This document shows, piece after piece, positions 51,013-59,087 of a stretch of 64,000 nucleotides of DNA (the first letter of the stretch is position 1; every line of letters begins with the position of its first letter). Both the position numbers and the translations under genes were made by a program. Origin of the DNA: Arthrobacter_H sp030452125 (lineage in GTDB: Bacteria > Actinomycetota > Actinomycetes > Actinomycetales > Micrococcaceae); assembly GCA_052379645.1 (NCBI GenBank), contig JBQSYU010000010.1, one strand, 5' to 3'. The notes below the pieces were generated by a model. It made no database searches. It was not told the DNA's origin and saw only the letters and a program-made list of their open reading frames with translations.

Positions 51013-52007
51013 GACGACGCCGGCGCGGTGGATACGTAGCCCCGGTCCTTATCTACCACGTTCGCCAAGTCCCTGCCGGCGATAAAGGCATCGAGGTTGG
51101 CCAGGAACTGGTCCGCCAGTTCATCGCGCCATCCGTGCACGTCCCCACTCATATGAGCCGAGATGTGCACGTGGTCCATGTCCCAGAACGGGTGGTCCAC
51201 CGGCATCGGCTCCACGGCGACGACGTCCAGGGACGCGGCGGCGATTTCCCCGGCCCGGAGTGCCTCGATCAGTGCCGGTTCGTCCACCAAAGCCCCGCGT
51301 CCGATGTTCACCAGATGGGCGCCGGGTTTCATCGCGGCCAACACCTCGGCGTTGACGATACCCCGGGTGGCCTCGGTCAGCGGTGCGGCCATGACCAGAT
51401 GATCGGCCTCCCCCACCCGGTCCGCCAGCTGGTCGCTGGTGTACACGGTGCCGAAGTCGGGGTCGTTGTCCCGTGGTCTGCGTCCGGCCCCTTCGACCTG
51501 TAGTCCCACGGCCCGCAGCAACCGCGCGGTGGCCCGCCCGATGCCCCCGGTGCCCACCACAATGGCCCGGGACCCTGCGGTGCGGGTGAGTTCACGGTGT
51601 TTCCAGGTCCGTTCGCGCTGCAGGGCCTTGCTGCGGTGCAACTGCTTATCGTGGGCGAGCACTGACGCCAGCACGAACTCGGCGATTGGCTGGGAGAACG
51701 TCCCGTGGGCGTTGGTCAGCGTCACCGGGGCCTTCCGCAGCCCGTCGAAGAGCATGGCGTCCACGCCCGCTGCGGCGACATGCACCCAGTCCACCGTGCC
51801 GGCGGCATGCCAGGCGTCGCTGAGGGCGGAGGAGAAGAAGTCCCAGAGCAGGACGGCATCGGCGCCTTCGAGCGCCGCTGCCAGGCCATCGGCGTCGGTG
51901 ACGACGACGTCGGCGCGCTCCCGGATCTCTGCCAGATTATGGGGTTCGGGAACGCCGGCGGCAGTGAGCAGTGCCAGGCGGGGACGGGGGGAATCATCGT
52001 GTTTCAC
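51009..52007 (-). CDS. D-isomer-specific 2-hydroxyacid dehydrogenase in the ectoine locus
   Basis: A 332-residue NAD(P)-dependent dehydrogenase. The nucleotide fold is VVGTGGIGRATARLLRAVG; catalytic residues are Arg in NIGRGALVDEPAL, Glu in LDVVAVEPMPVDHPFWD and His in VHISAHMSGD. It should interconvert a 2-oxo acid and a D-2-hydroxy acid. The start is GTG 52007, 7 bases after a TAGCGT box, with no clear ribosome site: probably leaderless. It is divergent from the class III aminotransferase across the same operator type found before ehuB and doeA, so it belongs to the regulon, although no such enzyme is part of the known ectoine route. Confidence 0.85.
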   Translation of the reverse strand: MKHDDSPRPRLALLTAAGVPEPHNLAEIRERADVVVTDADGLAAALEGADAVLLWDFFSSALSDAWHAAGTVDWVHVAAAGVDAMLFDGLRKAPVTLTNAHGTFSQPIAEFVLASVLAHDKQLHRSKALQRERTWKHRELTRTAGSRAIVVGTGGIGRATARLLRAVGLQVEGAGRRPRDNDPDFGTVYTSDQLADRVGEADHLVMAAPLTEATRGIVNAEVLAAMKPGAHLVNIGRGALVDEPALIEALRAGEIAAASLDVVAVEPMPVDHPFWDMDHVHISAHMSGDVHGWRDELADQFLANLDAFIAGRDLANVVDKDRGYVSTAPASS

Positions 52008-52014
52008 GTCACCT

Positions 52015-52066
52015 ACGCTACCGGCCCGAAAGATTGTTGACAATCTACCGAGGGGGCCTCCACGAT
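52015..52066. promoter_or_regulatory. divergent promoters overlapping one GntR-type operator
   Basis: The perfect palindrome AGATTGT-TG-ACAATCT lies at 52031-52046. For the minus strand, TTGTCA (52043-52038) and TAGCGT (52020-52015) are 17 bases apart, the same two boxes as at ehuB. For the plus strand, TTGACA (52037-52042) is followed after 18 bases by CACGAT (52061-52066). Both -35 boxes are inside the palindrome, so one bound dimer would shut both genes. Both -10 boxes end 6-7 bases before the start codons, suggesting leaderless transcripts. Confidence 0.65.
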
Positions 52067-52072
52067 GAGCAT

Positions 52073-53344
52073 ATGACCTCACTGAGCCCCCTGTTGAAGC
52101 AAGCGACCCCCGTAGTGGTCGACCACGCCCTCGGTTCCTGGATCTACGGCACGGACGGGAACGAGTACCTGGATTTCACCACCGGCATCGGGGTGGCCAG
52201 CACCGGCCACTGCCACCCGCGCGTGGTGGCCGCCGCCCAGGAACAGTGCGGCAAGATCATCCACGCCCAGAACACCACGGTCATGCATCAGCCATTATTG
52301 GAACTGACCGAAAAACTCGGCGAAAAGCTGCCGACCGGACTGGACTCGGTGTTCTACGCGAACTCCGGTGCCGAAGCGGTCGAGGCCTCGCTCCGCCTGG
52401 CCCGCATGGCCACCGCTCGGCCGAACATCGTCTCCTTCCAGGGCGGCTTCCACGGACGCACCGTGGCCGCGGCCTCGCTGACGAGCGCCGGCACCCGGTT
52501 CTCCGCGGGCTTCGCCCCGCTGATGGCGGGGGTCCACATGGCCCCCTTCCCGTATGCCTACCGCTACGGTTGGGATGTGGACACCGCCGTCGACTTCGCC
52601 CTGCAGGAACTGGATTACCTGCTGGCCACCCGTACCGCGCCCAACGACACCGCGGCCTTCATCATCGAACCGGCGCTGGGCGACGGCGGCTATCTGCCCA
52701 CCCCGCCGCGCTTCCTTGAGGGTCTGCGCGCCCGGGCCGACCAGCACGGCATCCTGCTGATCATCGACGAGGTGCAGGCCGGCGTCGGACGCACCGGAAA
52801 GTTCTGGGGCCACCAGCACTCCACCGCGACCCCTGACATCCTGATCACCGCCAAGGGCATCGCCTCGGGCTTCCCGATCTCCGCCATCGCCGCCTCCACC
52901 GAGCTGATGTCCAAGGGCTGGCCCGGTTCCCAGGGCGGAACCTACGGCGGCAACGCGGTCTCCGCCGCTGCCGGGGTCGCGACCCTGGCCGTGGTCGAGG
53001 ACGAGTCGCTCGTGGAGAACTCCCGGATCCGCGGGGACCAGCTGCAGGCCGGATTGAAGGATCTGCAGGCCCGGTTCCCGGCGATCGGCGACGTGCGCGG
53101 ACTGGGTCTGATGCAGGGCATCGAATTCAGCACCGCCGACCGTGCCCCCGACGCGGCGACGGCGGCGGCCCTGCAGCAGGAGACCACCGCACACGGTCTG
53201 CTCACGCTGACTTGTGGCCCGCACGGAAACGTCGTGCGGCTGATCCCGGCCCTCGTCGCCACCGCCGAGGAGATCACCCTCGGACTGGAACGCTTCGAGG
53301 CAGCACTTTCCGCCGTAACCGAACGCTCCCTAAGCCGGACGTAG
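52073..53344 (+). CDS. class III PLP aminotransferase (diaminobutyrate/GABA type, DoeD candidate)
   Basis: A 423-residue omega-aminotransferase. Family features: DGNEYLDFTTGIGVASTGHCHP, NSGAEAVEASLRLAR, FQGGFHGRT, the PLP-aspartate in LLIIDEVQAGVGRTG and the Schiff-base lysine Lys261 in ITAKGIASGFP. It resembles 4-aminobutyrate and diaminobutyrate transaminases. In ectoine breakdown, DoeD converts L-2,4-diaminobutyrate to aspartate semialdehyde; operator sharing with ehuB and doeA supports that role here (inference). The ATG at 52073 lacks a good ribosome site. It is followed closely by an oxidase and a semialdehyde dehydrogenase in the same operon. Confidence 0.85.
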   Translation: MTSLSPLLKQATPVVVDHALGSWIYGTDGNEYLDFTTGIGVASTGHCHPRVVAAAQEQCGKIIHAQNTTVMHQPLLELTEKLGEKLPTGLDSVFYANSGAEAVEASLRLARMATARPNIVSFQGGFHGRTVAAASLTSAGTRFSAGFAPLMAGVHMAPFPYAYRYGWDVDTAVDFALQELDYLLATRTAPNDTAAFIIEPALGDGGYLPTPPRFLEGLRARADQHGILLIIDEVQAGVGRTGKFWGHQHSTATPDILITAKGIASGFPISAIAASTELMSKGWPGSQGGTYGGNAVSAAAGVATLAVVEDESLVENSRIRGDQLQAGLKDLQARFPAIGDVRGLGLMQGIEFSTADRAPDAATAAALQQETTAHGLLTLTCGPHGNVVRLIPALVATAEEITLGLERFEAALSAVTERSLSRT

Positions 53345-53361
53345 ACAGGAATCCACCCCCC

Positions 53362-56300
53362 GTGACCCAGATCGCACCACCGAGCCCCCCGGCCGTGACG
53401 GCCATCCTGCACGAGGCGGGAATCGAGGTCGACACCTCGCCGAGGCGTTTGTCCGAATACTCCTATGACGCCTCCAACTACCGGGTGGAGCCGATCGGCG
53501 TCGTGTTCCCGCACGACGCCGATCAGGTGGCCGCGATCGTCCAGGCCTGCCACGGGACCGGCACTCCGCTCACAGGGCGGGGCGGCGGCACCTCGATGGC
53601 CGGCAACGCGGTGGGCCCGGGTCTGGTGCTGGACACCACGCCCTACTTCAACGACCTACTGGCCATCGACGAGGAGAACCTGTGGGTCGACGTGGAACCG
53701 GGGATGGTGCTGGCCACGCTCTCGACCCGCATTGAGGCCCACACCTCCGGCCGGCTGACCTTCGCCCCCGACCCGTCCTCGAAGAATCGGGCCACCGTCG
53801 GCGGTGCCATCGGCAACGACGCCTGCGGGAACCACTCGGTGCGTTACGGGCGCACCAGCGACCACGTCGTGGAGATCGATCTGGTCACCGTCGAGGGAAT
53901 CCGGCTCACGGCCACCGCCACCGGGATCCGCGCCACGAACGCGGACGACGTCGCCGCGGTGCGTCGCGCTGCGGGGATGACCGAAGCACTGGAGGGTCTG
54001 GCGCAGGAGAACCTTGCCGGGTTCCGCACCGATCTGGGACGGATCCAGCGCCAGGTCTCCGGCTACCACCTGGAGCACCTGTTGCCGGAGAAGGGCTTCA
54101 ACATCGCCCGGGCCTTCGTCGGGTCGGAAGGCACCTGCGCCCTGGTCGTCCGCGCCCGGATGGCCCTGGTGCCGAAACCGGCGAGCGCGCTGCTGCTCTG
54201 TGTCGGCTATCCGGACGTCGTCGAGGCGGCCCGGGACATCGAAACGATCCTGGAGTTCTCCCCGGCGGCCGTCGAGGGCATCGACGACGCCATCGTGGCC
54301 ACCATGAAGTCACGGCGCGGGGAGGACTCCGTCACGGGGCTGCCCGAGGGCAAAGCCTGGCTCTACATCGATCTGGACGGCACCGACCCCGCCTCGGTCC
54401 AGGCCCAGGCCGACGAACTGCTCGAAAGGCTGCGCGGCATCGGGCGGATGGTCGACGGCCGGGTCGTCCCCGACACCACCGAACGCGCCTCGCTCTGGCG
54501 GGTCCGTGAGGACGGGGCCGGGCTCTCGGCCCGGCTGTCCACCGGCGGGGAATCCTGGCCCGGCTGGGAGGACTCCGCCGTCGCCCCCGAACGCCTGGCA
54601 GACTACCTCTCCGACTTCCGTGATCTGTTGGCCGAGCACGGGCTCCAGGGGGTCATGTATGGGCACTTCGGCGCCGGATGCATGCACGTGCGCATCACCT
54701 ACGATCTGCGCAGCGACGCCGGCCGGAAGGTCTTCCGCGAATTCACCGCGGCCGCCGCGGCGCTGGTGGTCTCCCATGGTGGTTCGCTCTCCGGCGAGCA
54801 CGGTGACGGGCGGGCCCGCTCGGAGTTCCTGCCGTTGATGTACTCCCCGGCAATGCTCACCGCCTTCGAGGACTTCCGGGCCATCTGGGATCCGACGGGG
54901 CTGCTGAACCCCGGGGTGATGACCAGTCCCGACGCCTTCGACGAGAATCTGCTGCTGGCCGGGGTGCCCGCACGCCAGTGGCGGACCAGCTTCGATCTGA
55001 CCCCCGCCTCGGGCGCCACCGGGGACGGACTCGATCCGTTCGTCCACGCGGTCCAGGGGTGCATCGGGATCGGGCGCTGCCGTTCGGCCACCGGCGGGGT
55101 GATGTGCCCCAGCTACCGGGCCACCGGGGATGAAAAGGACTCCACCCGCGGCCGTTCCCGCGTGCTGCAGGACATGGTCCGCGGCGCGAAGACCGTCGAG
55201 GAGGGCTGGAAGTCCAAGGAGGTCCGCGAGGTCCTGGACCTGTGTCTGTCCTGCAAGGCCTGCTCCACCGACTGCCCGACCGGGGTGGACATGGCCACCT
55301 ATAAATCCGAGTTCTTCTCCCACTACTACCCCGGGCGGATGCGCCCGCTCTCGCACTTCTCGCTGGGCTGGCTGCCGCGGTGGCTCAAGATCACCGGACG
55401 GGTCGCCCCGCTGGTCAACGCCGTCATGGGCTCCCCGCTGGGCAAGCTCGTCTCCGCCGCCGGCGGGCTGACGACCAAGCGGGCGCTGCCGCGTTTCGCC
55501 TCCGGGGCGGCCTGGCGCCGCGAGGTCGACGCCGCCCTGGCCGCCGGACCGCGCCGGCGCATCGGCCCGCCCCGCACGCTCTCCGGTTCCGGATCCCCGG
55601 GATCCCGGGTCGCGGCGGGGAACGACGCCGGGGCCGGGCAGGGCACCGCGGGTGCCGTCTTGTTCGTGGACACCTTCACCCGTGGCTTCCGCCCCGAGGT
55701 CGCCGGGGCCGCGGCCCGCGTGATGGTCGGCACCGGGGAGCCGGTGACCTGCTCGGCGGAGGCCTGCTGTGGGTTGACCTATATCTCCACCGGCCAGCTG
55801 GGCACCGCCCGCCGCCTGTTGAGCAAAGCGGCCCGCGTCCTGGATGACGGCACCGAACGCCCGATCGTCGTCATCGAGCCCAGCTGCGCCGCCGCCTTGT
55901 CCAAGGACCTGCCCGAACTCGTCCACACCGAGGCGGCCCGCCGGGTCGCGGCCCGGATCCGGAGCTTCGCCGGACATGTCGCCGCCCTGGCCGCCGACGG
56001 GTGGACCCCCGAGCCGGCGGCCCCCGTCCCGGCCTCGGTGGTCCTGCAAACCCACTGCCACGAATACTCGGTCTTCGGCGCCGCCGTCCAACGCCGGGCC
56101 CTGGCCGCCCTGGGCGTCGCCGAGGTCACCGATGCCACCGGCTGTTGCGGGGTCGCCGGGAACTTCGGCTTCGAGGCCGACCACTACGAGGTCAGCATGA
56201 AGGTCGCCGATCTGGCCTTGGCCCCTGCCATGGCCGACAGCACGGCGGAGGTCCCGGTCCTGGCCGACGGCTTCTCCTGCACCATGCAGGTCGCCCAGCT

Positions 56301-56400
56301 CGACGCCGGCCGCCGCGGCCTGCATCTGGCCGAACTGCTCGACCCCGCCCCACCCACCGACCATGCACGTACCACCACCCACCCGAAGGAGCACCCATGA
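53362..56400 (+). CDS. FAD-linked oxidase with Fe-S and CCG domains (YdiJ-like, D-2-hydroxyacid type)
   Basis: A 1012-residue fusion. Residues about 40-560 are a VAO-type FAD oxidase (FAD_binding_4, GRGGGTSMAGNAVGPGLVLD, and the FAD-oxidase C domain ending GEHGDGRARSEFL, NPGVM). Then come ferredoxin-like iron-sulfur motifs (GCIGIGRC...MCPSYRA and CLSCKACSTDCPTG) and two CCG-type heterodisulfide-reductase regions (EACCGLTYISTG; TGCCGVAGNFGFE). E. coli YdiJ, of the same layout, oxidises D-2-hydroxyglutarate. Starts at GTG 53362, 17 bases after the aminotransferase stop; its stop overlaps the next ATG. Its partner could be the D-2-hydroxyacid dehydrogenase encoded on the other side of the operator. 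Confidence 0.87.
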   Translation: MTQIAPPSPPAVTAILHEAGIEVDTSPRRLSEYSYDASNYRVEPIGVVFPHDADQVAAIVQACHGTGTPLTGRGGGTSMAGNAVGPGLVLDTTPYFNDLLAIDEENLWVDVEPGMVLATLSTRIEAHTSGRLTFAPDPSSKNRATVGGAIGNDACGNHSVRYGRTSDHVVEIDLVTVEGIRLTATATGIRATNADDVAAVRRAAGMTEALEGLAQENLAGFRTDLGRIQRQVSGYHLEHLLPEKGFNIARAFVGSEGTCALVVRARMALVPKPASALLLCVGYPDVVEAARDIETILEFSPAAVEGIDDAIVATMKSRRGEDSVTGLPEGKAWLYIDLDGTDPASVQAQADELLERLRGIGRMVDGRVVPDTTERASLWRVREDGAGLSARLSTGGESWPGWEDSAVAPERLADYLSDFRDLLAEHGLQGVMYGHFGAGCMHVRITYDLRSDAGRKVFREFTAAAAALVVSHGGSLSGEHGDGRARSEFLPLMYSPAMLTAFEDFRAIWDPTGLLNPGVMTSPDAFDENLLLAGVPARQWRTSFDLTPASGATGDGLDPFVHAVQGCIGIGRCRSATGGVMCPSYRATGDEKDSTRGRSRVLQDMVRGAKTVEEGWKSKEVREVLDLCLSCKACSTDCPTGVDMATYKSEFFSHYYPGRMRPLSHFSLGWLPRWLKITGRVAPLVNAVMGSPLGKLVSAAGGLTTKRALPRFASGAAWRREVDAALAAGPRRRIGPPRTLSGSGSPGSRVAAGNDAGAGQGTAGAVLFVDTFTRGFRPEVAGAAARVMVGTGEPVTCSAEACCGLTYISTGQLGTARRLLSKAARVLDDGTERPIVVIEPSCAAALSKDLPELVHTEAARRVAARIRSFAGHVAALAADGWTPEPAAPVPASVVLQTHCHEYSVFGAAVQRRALAALGVAEVTDATGCCGVAGNFGFEADHYEVSMKVADLALAPAMADSTAEVPVLADGFSCTMQVAQLDAGRRGLHLAELLDPAPPTDHARTTTHPKEHP

Positions 56401-57887
56401 CCACCGAGACCTCCAGCTCATCCGTCGCCGAGTCAGCCCGTCGTGCCGTCTCGGGCATCAGCACCGACCTGTTCATCAACGGTGAATGGGTCGAATCCTC
56501 CTCCGGGCGGCGCTTCGACGTGGTGAACCCGGCCACCGAGGAAGTCATCACCACCGTGGCCAACGGCAACGCCGATGACGCCCGGCGGGCCATCGAGGCC
56601 GCCGGCGCCGCCCAGAAGGACTGGGCCGCCACACCCCCGCGGGTGCGCAGCGAGATCCTGCGCCGGGCCTACGACCTGATCATGGCCCGGCAGGACGAGC
56701 TGGCCCTGGTGATGACCACCGAGATGGGCAAGCCGTTGGCCGAAGCCCGCGGCGAGGTCGCCTACGCCGCCGAGTTCTTCCGCTGGTTCTCCGAGGAGGC
56801 CGTGCGCATCGGCGGGGACCAGATGGTCACCGGGGACGGGGCCAACCGGATCATGGTCTCCAAGGAACCGGTCGGGCCCTGCGTGCTGGTCACCCCCTGG
56901 AACTTCCCGTTGGCGATGGGCACCCGCAAGATCGGTCCAGCCATCGCCGCCGGCTGCACCATGGTCTTCAAACCAGCCAATCTGACCCCGTTGTCCTCGC
57001 TGGCCCTGGTGGACATCCTGATCGAAGCGGGTCTGCCCGCCGGGGTGCTGAACGTGGTGTGCACCAAATCCGCCTCCGAGGTCGTGACCCCGTGGATGGA
57101 ATCGGGGATCGCCCGCAAGGTCAGTTTCACCGGTTCCACCGGGGTCGGCATCCGGCTGCTGGAACAGGCAGCCCGGAACGTCATGCGCTCGTCGATGGAA
57201 CTGGGCGGAAACGCACCACTCATCGTCTTCGAGGACGCCGATCTGGACCGTGCGGTGGAAGGGGCGTTCGCCGCGAAGATGCGCAACATGGGCGAAGCCT
57301 GCACCGCAGCGAACCGGATCTTCGTGCAGTCCTCCGTCGCCGAGGAATTCGCCGACAAGCTCGCACGGCGTTTGGGGGCCCTCACCGTCGGCAACGGTGC
57401 CCTTGACGGCACCGACGTCGGCCCGCTGGTCGAGCCCAAGGCACTGACCAAGGTCCAGGAACTGGTGGACGACGCGGTGGCCAAGGGCGCCCGCGTGGTC
57501 TGCGGCGGTTCCCGCCCCGAGGGGGCCGGCTACTTCTACTCCCCCACCGTGCTCACCGGCGTGGACCCCTCGGCCCACCTGATGACCGAGGAGATCTTCG
57601 GACCCGTGGCCCCGCTGATCCCCTTCCAGACCGAGGAGGAGGTCGTGGCGATGGCCAACGACACCCCCTGGGGGCTGGCCGGATACCTCTTCACCCAGGA
57701 CCTGGATCGGGCCTTCCGCGTCGGGGATGCCCTCGAAGTGGGAATGGTCGGACTGAACACGGGCATCGTCTCCAATCCGGCGGCACCCTTCGGCGGCATC
57801 AAGGCCTCGGGACTCGGACGCGAGGGCGGCCGGGTCGGGATCGAGGAGTTCCTTGAAACCAAGTACATGGCCATGCCACGCCGCTAG
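56397..57887 (+). CDS. NAD(P)-dependent semialdehyde dehydrogenase (GabD/DoeC-type)
   Basis: A 496-residue aldehyde dehydrogenase of the succinate-semialdehyde dehydrogenase family. The catalytic Glu268 (MELGGNAPL) and Cys302 (GEACTAANR) are at their classic positions; PWNFPL, FTGSTGVG and EEIFGPV are present. DoeC, the aspartate-semialdehyde dehydrogenase of ectoine breakdown, belongs to this family, and the gene is in the operon of the DoeD candidate, so a role in turning aspartate semialdehyde into aspartate is likely; succinate semialdehyde is the alternative. The ATG overlaps the previous stop (ATGA). The stop codon lies inside the target duplication of the IS element, which left the gene intact. 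Confidence 0.88.
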   Translation: MTTETSSSSVAESARRAVSGISTDLFINGEWVESSSGRRFDVVNPATEEVITTVANGNADDARRAIEAAGAAQKDWAATPPRVRSEILRRAYDLIMARQDELALVMTTEMGKPLAEARGEVAYAAEFFRWFSEEAVRIGGDQMVTGDGANRIMVSKEPVGPCVLVTPWNFPLAMGTRKIGPAIAAGCTMVFKPANLTPLSSLALVDILIEAGLPAGVLNVVCTKSASEVVTPWMESGIARKVSFTGSTGVGIRLLEQAARNVMRSSMELGGNAPLIVFEDADLDRAVEGAFAAKMRNMGEACTAANRIFVQSSVAEEFADKLARRLGALTVGNGALDGTDVGPLVEPKALTKVQELVDDAVAKGARVVCGGSRPEGAGYFYSPTVLTGVDPSAHLMTEEIFGPVAPLIPFQTEEEVVAMANDTPWGLAGYLFTQDLDRAFRVGDALEVGMVGLNTGIVSNPAAPFGGIKASGLGREGGRVGIEEFLETKYMAMPRR

Positions 57888-57888
57888 G
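57883..57888. repeat. left copy of the IS target duplication
   Basis: GCTAGG, identical to 59008-59013. It contains the TAG stop codon of the semialdehyde dehydrogenase gene. Confidence 0.8.
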
Positions 57889-59007
57889 TGTTCTATGCCG
57901 CGAGGTTGGTGACACCGATTGGCGCGCGGCTGGCTGGGGGCCTGCCCTTGAGCGCGGTGTGTGATCGAGTGTAGTTGTAGTGGTCCAGGAATCCTTGCAG
58001 GGCCGCCGTTCTTTCGGCGTTGCTGGCCCAGGCTTGCCGGTGGGCCCATTCGCGGGCCAGTGTGCGCTGGTAGCGCTCGACCTTGCCGTTGGTCTGCGGA
58101 CGGTAGGGCCGGGTGAACTTGTGCCGGGTACGGGACTTGGCCAGCGCGGCGGTGAACAGCCAGGACCTGTAGCAGGAGCCGTTGTCCGTCAGGACCCGGC
58201 GGATGCGAGTGATCCCGTGACGGCGGAAGAACTTCACGGCCCGTTCCCAGAATCCGGCGGCGGTGGCTCCCTTTTCGTCGATGTGTTCCTCGGTGTAGGC
58301 CAGCCGGGAGTGGTCATCGACGGCTGAATGCAGGTACACGTAGCCGGCGCGGGCACCTGCATTCTTGGCGCGGCTGGAGGCCTTGTGCTGGGCCGAGCCC
58401 CGGCCATGGATGCGCCAACCGCCACCGTCGGGGATGAAGCCGATCTTCTTCACATCGGCGTGGACCATGTCCCCGGGCCGGTCCCACTCGTAGCGGACCA
58501 CGGGCTCGCGCAGGTCCTCCCCGGACACGTCCAGGTCCCGGAGCCGGGAGATGCCATGGCGAAGCAGGATCCGGTAGATGGTCGAGGCCGGTAGCTCGAT
58601 GCCTTTGGTGACGAGCAGCCCGACCAGCTGCATCGGGCCGAGCTTTTCCTTCCGGCGTAGCTGGCAGACCCGTGCTTCGATGTCCGGGTCGGTCTGGTTC
58701 GGGCTGGTCTCGGGGCGTGAGGACCGGTCTTCGAGCCCTGGTTCGCCTTCCGCGGTCCAGCGGGCGTACCAACGCCCGAGTGTCTGACGGGCAATCCCCG
58801 CCTCGGAAGCGACGTGGCAGATCGGGCGGCCGGCATCAACACGCTCACAGAGGCGGCGACGTCCTTCAGGGGTCAGCGGGGCGTTACGGTGGGACATCGA
58901 GGGCCTTTCTTTTCGGCGTTTTGCTTGGTCGCTTAACACCGAATCCAAGAAAGGCCCTCTTTAGCTATCCGCCACACCGGGCGTCACCAACCTCCATGAG
59001 CAGAACA
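57889..59007. mobile_element. IS481-family insertion sequence (1119 bp, complete)
   Basis: One transposase gene between imperfect terminal inverted repeats. The left end TGTTCT...AGGTTGGTGAC (57889-57916) matches the right end read on the other strand (59007-58980) at about 21 of 28 positions, including blocks of 6 and 11. Direct repeats GCTAGG flank it at 57883-57888 and 59008-59013, a perfect 6-bp target duplication containing CTAG, the site preference I recall for IS481. The clean duplication points to recent insertion. Confidence 0.88.
57893..58897 (-). CDS. IS481-family transposase
   Basis: A 334-residue DDE transposase. An N-terminal helix-turn-helix (ICHVASEAGIARQTLGRWYARW) and a second one (IELPASTIYRILLRHG) precede the integrase core, with Asp in MVHADVKKIGF, Asp in RRVLTDNGS, and Glu in QTNGKVERYQRTL. 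The ATG at 58897 has AAAGG upstream; the in-frame start at 58948 is less likely. The reading frame is intact, so the element may still be active. The stop codon lies within the left terminal repeat. Confidence 0.92.
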   Translation of the reverse strand: MSHRNAPLTPEGRRRLCERVDAGRPICHVASEAGIARQTLGRWYARWTAEGEPGLEDRSSRPETSPNQTDPDIEARVCQLRRKEKLGPMQLVGLLVTKGIELPASTIYRILLRHGISRLRDLDVSGEDLREPVVRYEWDRPGDMVHADVKKIGFIPDGGGWRIHGRGSAQHKASSRAKNAGARAGYVYLHSAVDDHSRLAYTEEHIDEKGATAAGFWERAVKFFRRHGITRIRRVLTDNGSCYRSWLFTAALAKSRTRHKFTRPYRPQTNGKVERYQRTLAREWAHRQAWASNAERTAALQGFLDHYNYTRSHTALKGRPPASRAPIGVTNLAA

Positions 59008-59013
59008 GCTAGG
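59008..59013. repeat. right copy of the IS target duplication
   Basis: GCTAGG, identical to 57883-57888, directly after the right IS end. Confidence 0.8.
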
Positions 59014-59021
59014 CGTCATGC

Positions 59022-59061
59022 TTGCCAGTGACCTGAACCACACCCTAGAATTGTAGACAAT
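59022..59061 (+). promoter_or_regulatory. doeA promoter and GntR-type operator
   Basis: TTGCCA (59022-59027) and TAGAAT (59046-59051) are 18 bases apart. The palindrome ATTGT-AG-ACAAT (59050-59061) overlaps the -10 end and covers the likely +1. The core differs from the copies at 42.2 and 52.0 kb only in the centre (AG instead of TG). It starts 37 bases after the right copy of the IS target duplication and was left untouched by the insertion. Confidence 0.65.
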
Positions 59062-59087
59062 CTACGATGGGTTTTTAAGGAGCTTGA

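Noticed and set aside
54310..56421. 703-codon minus-strand open frame
   Set aside because: It mirrors the FAD/Fe-S oxidase gene and is a Gly/Gln/Val-rich shadow without motifs.
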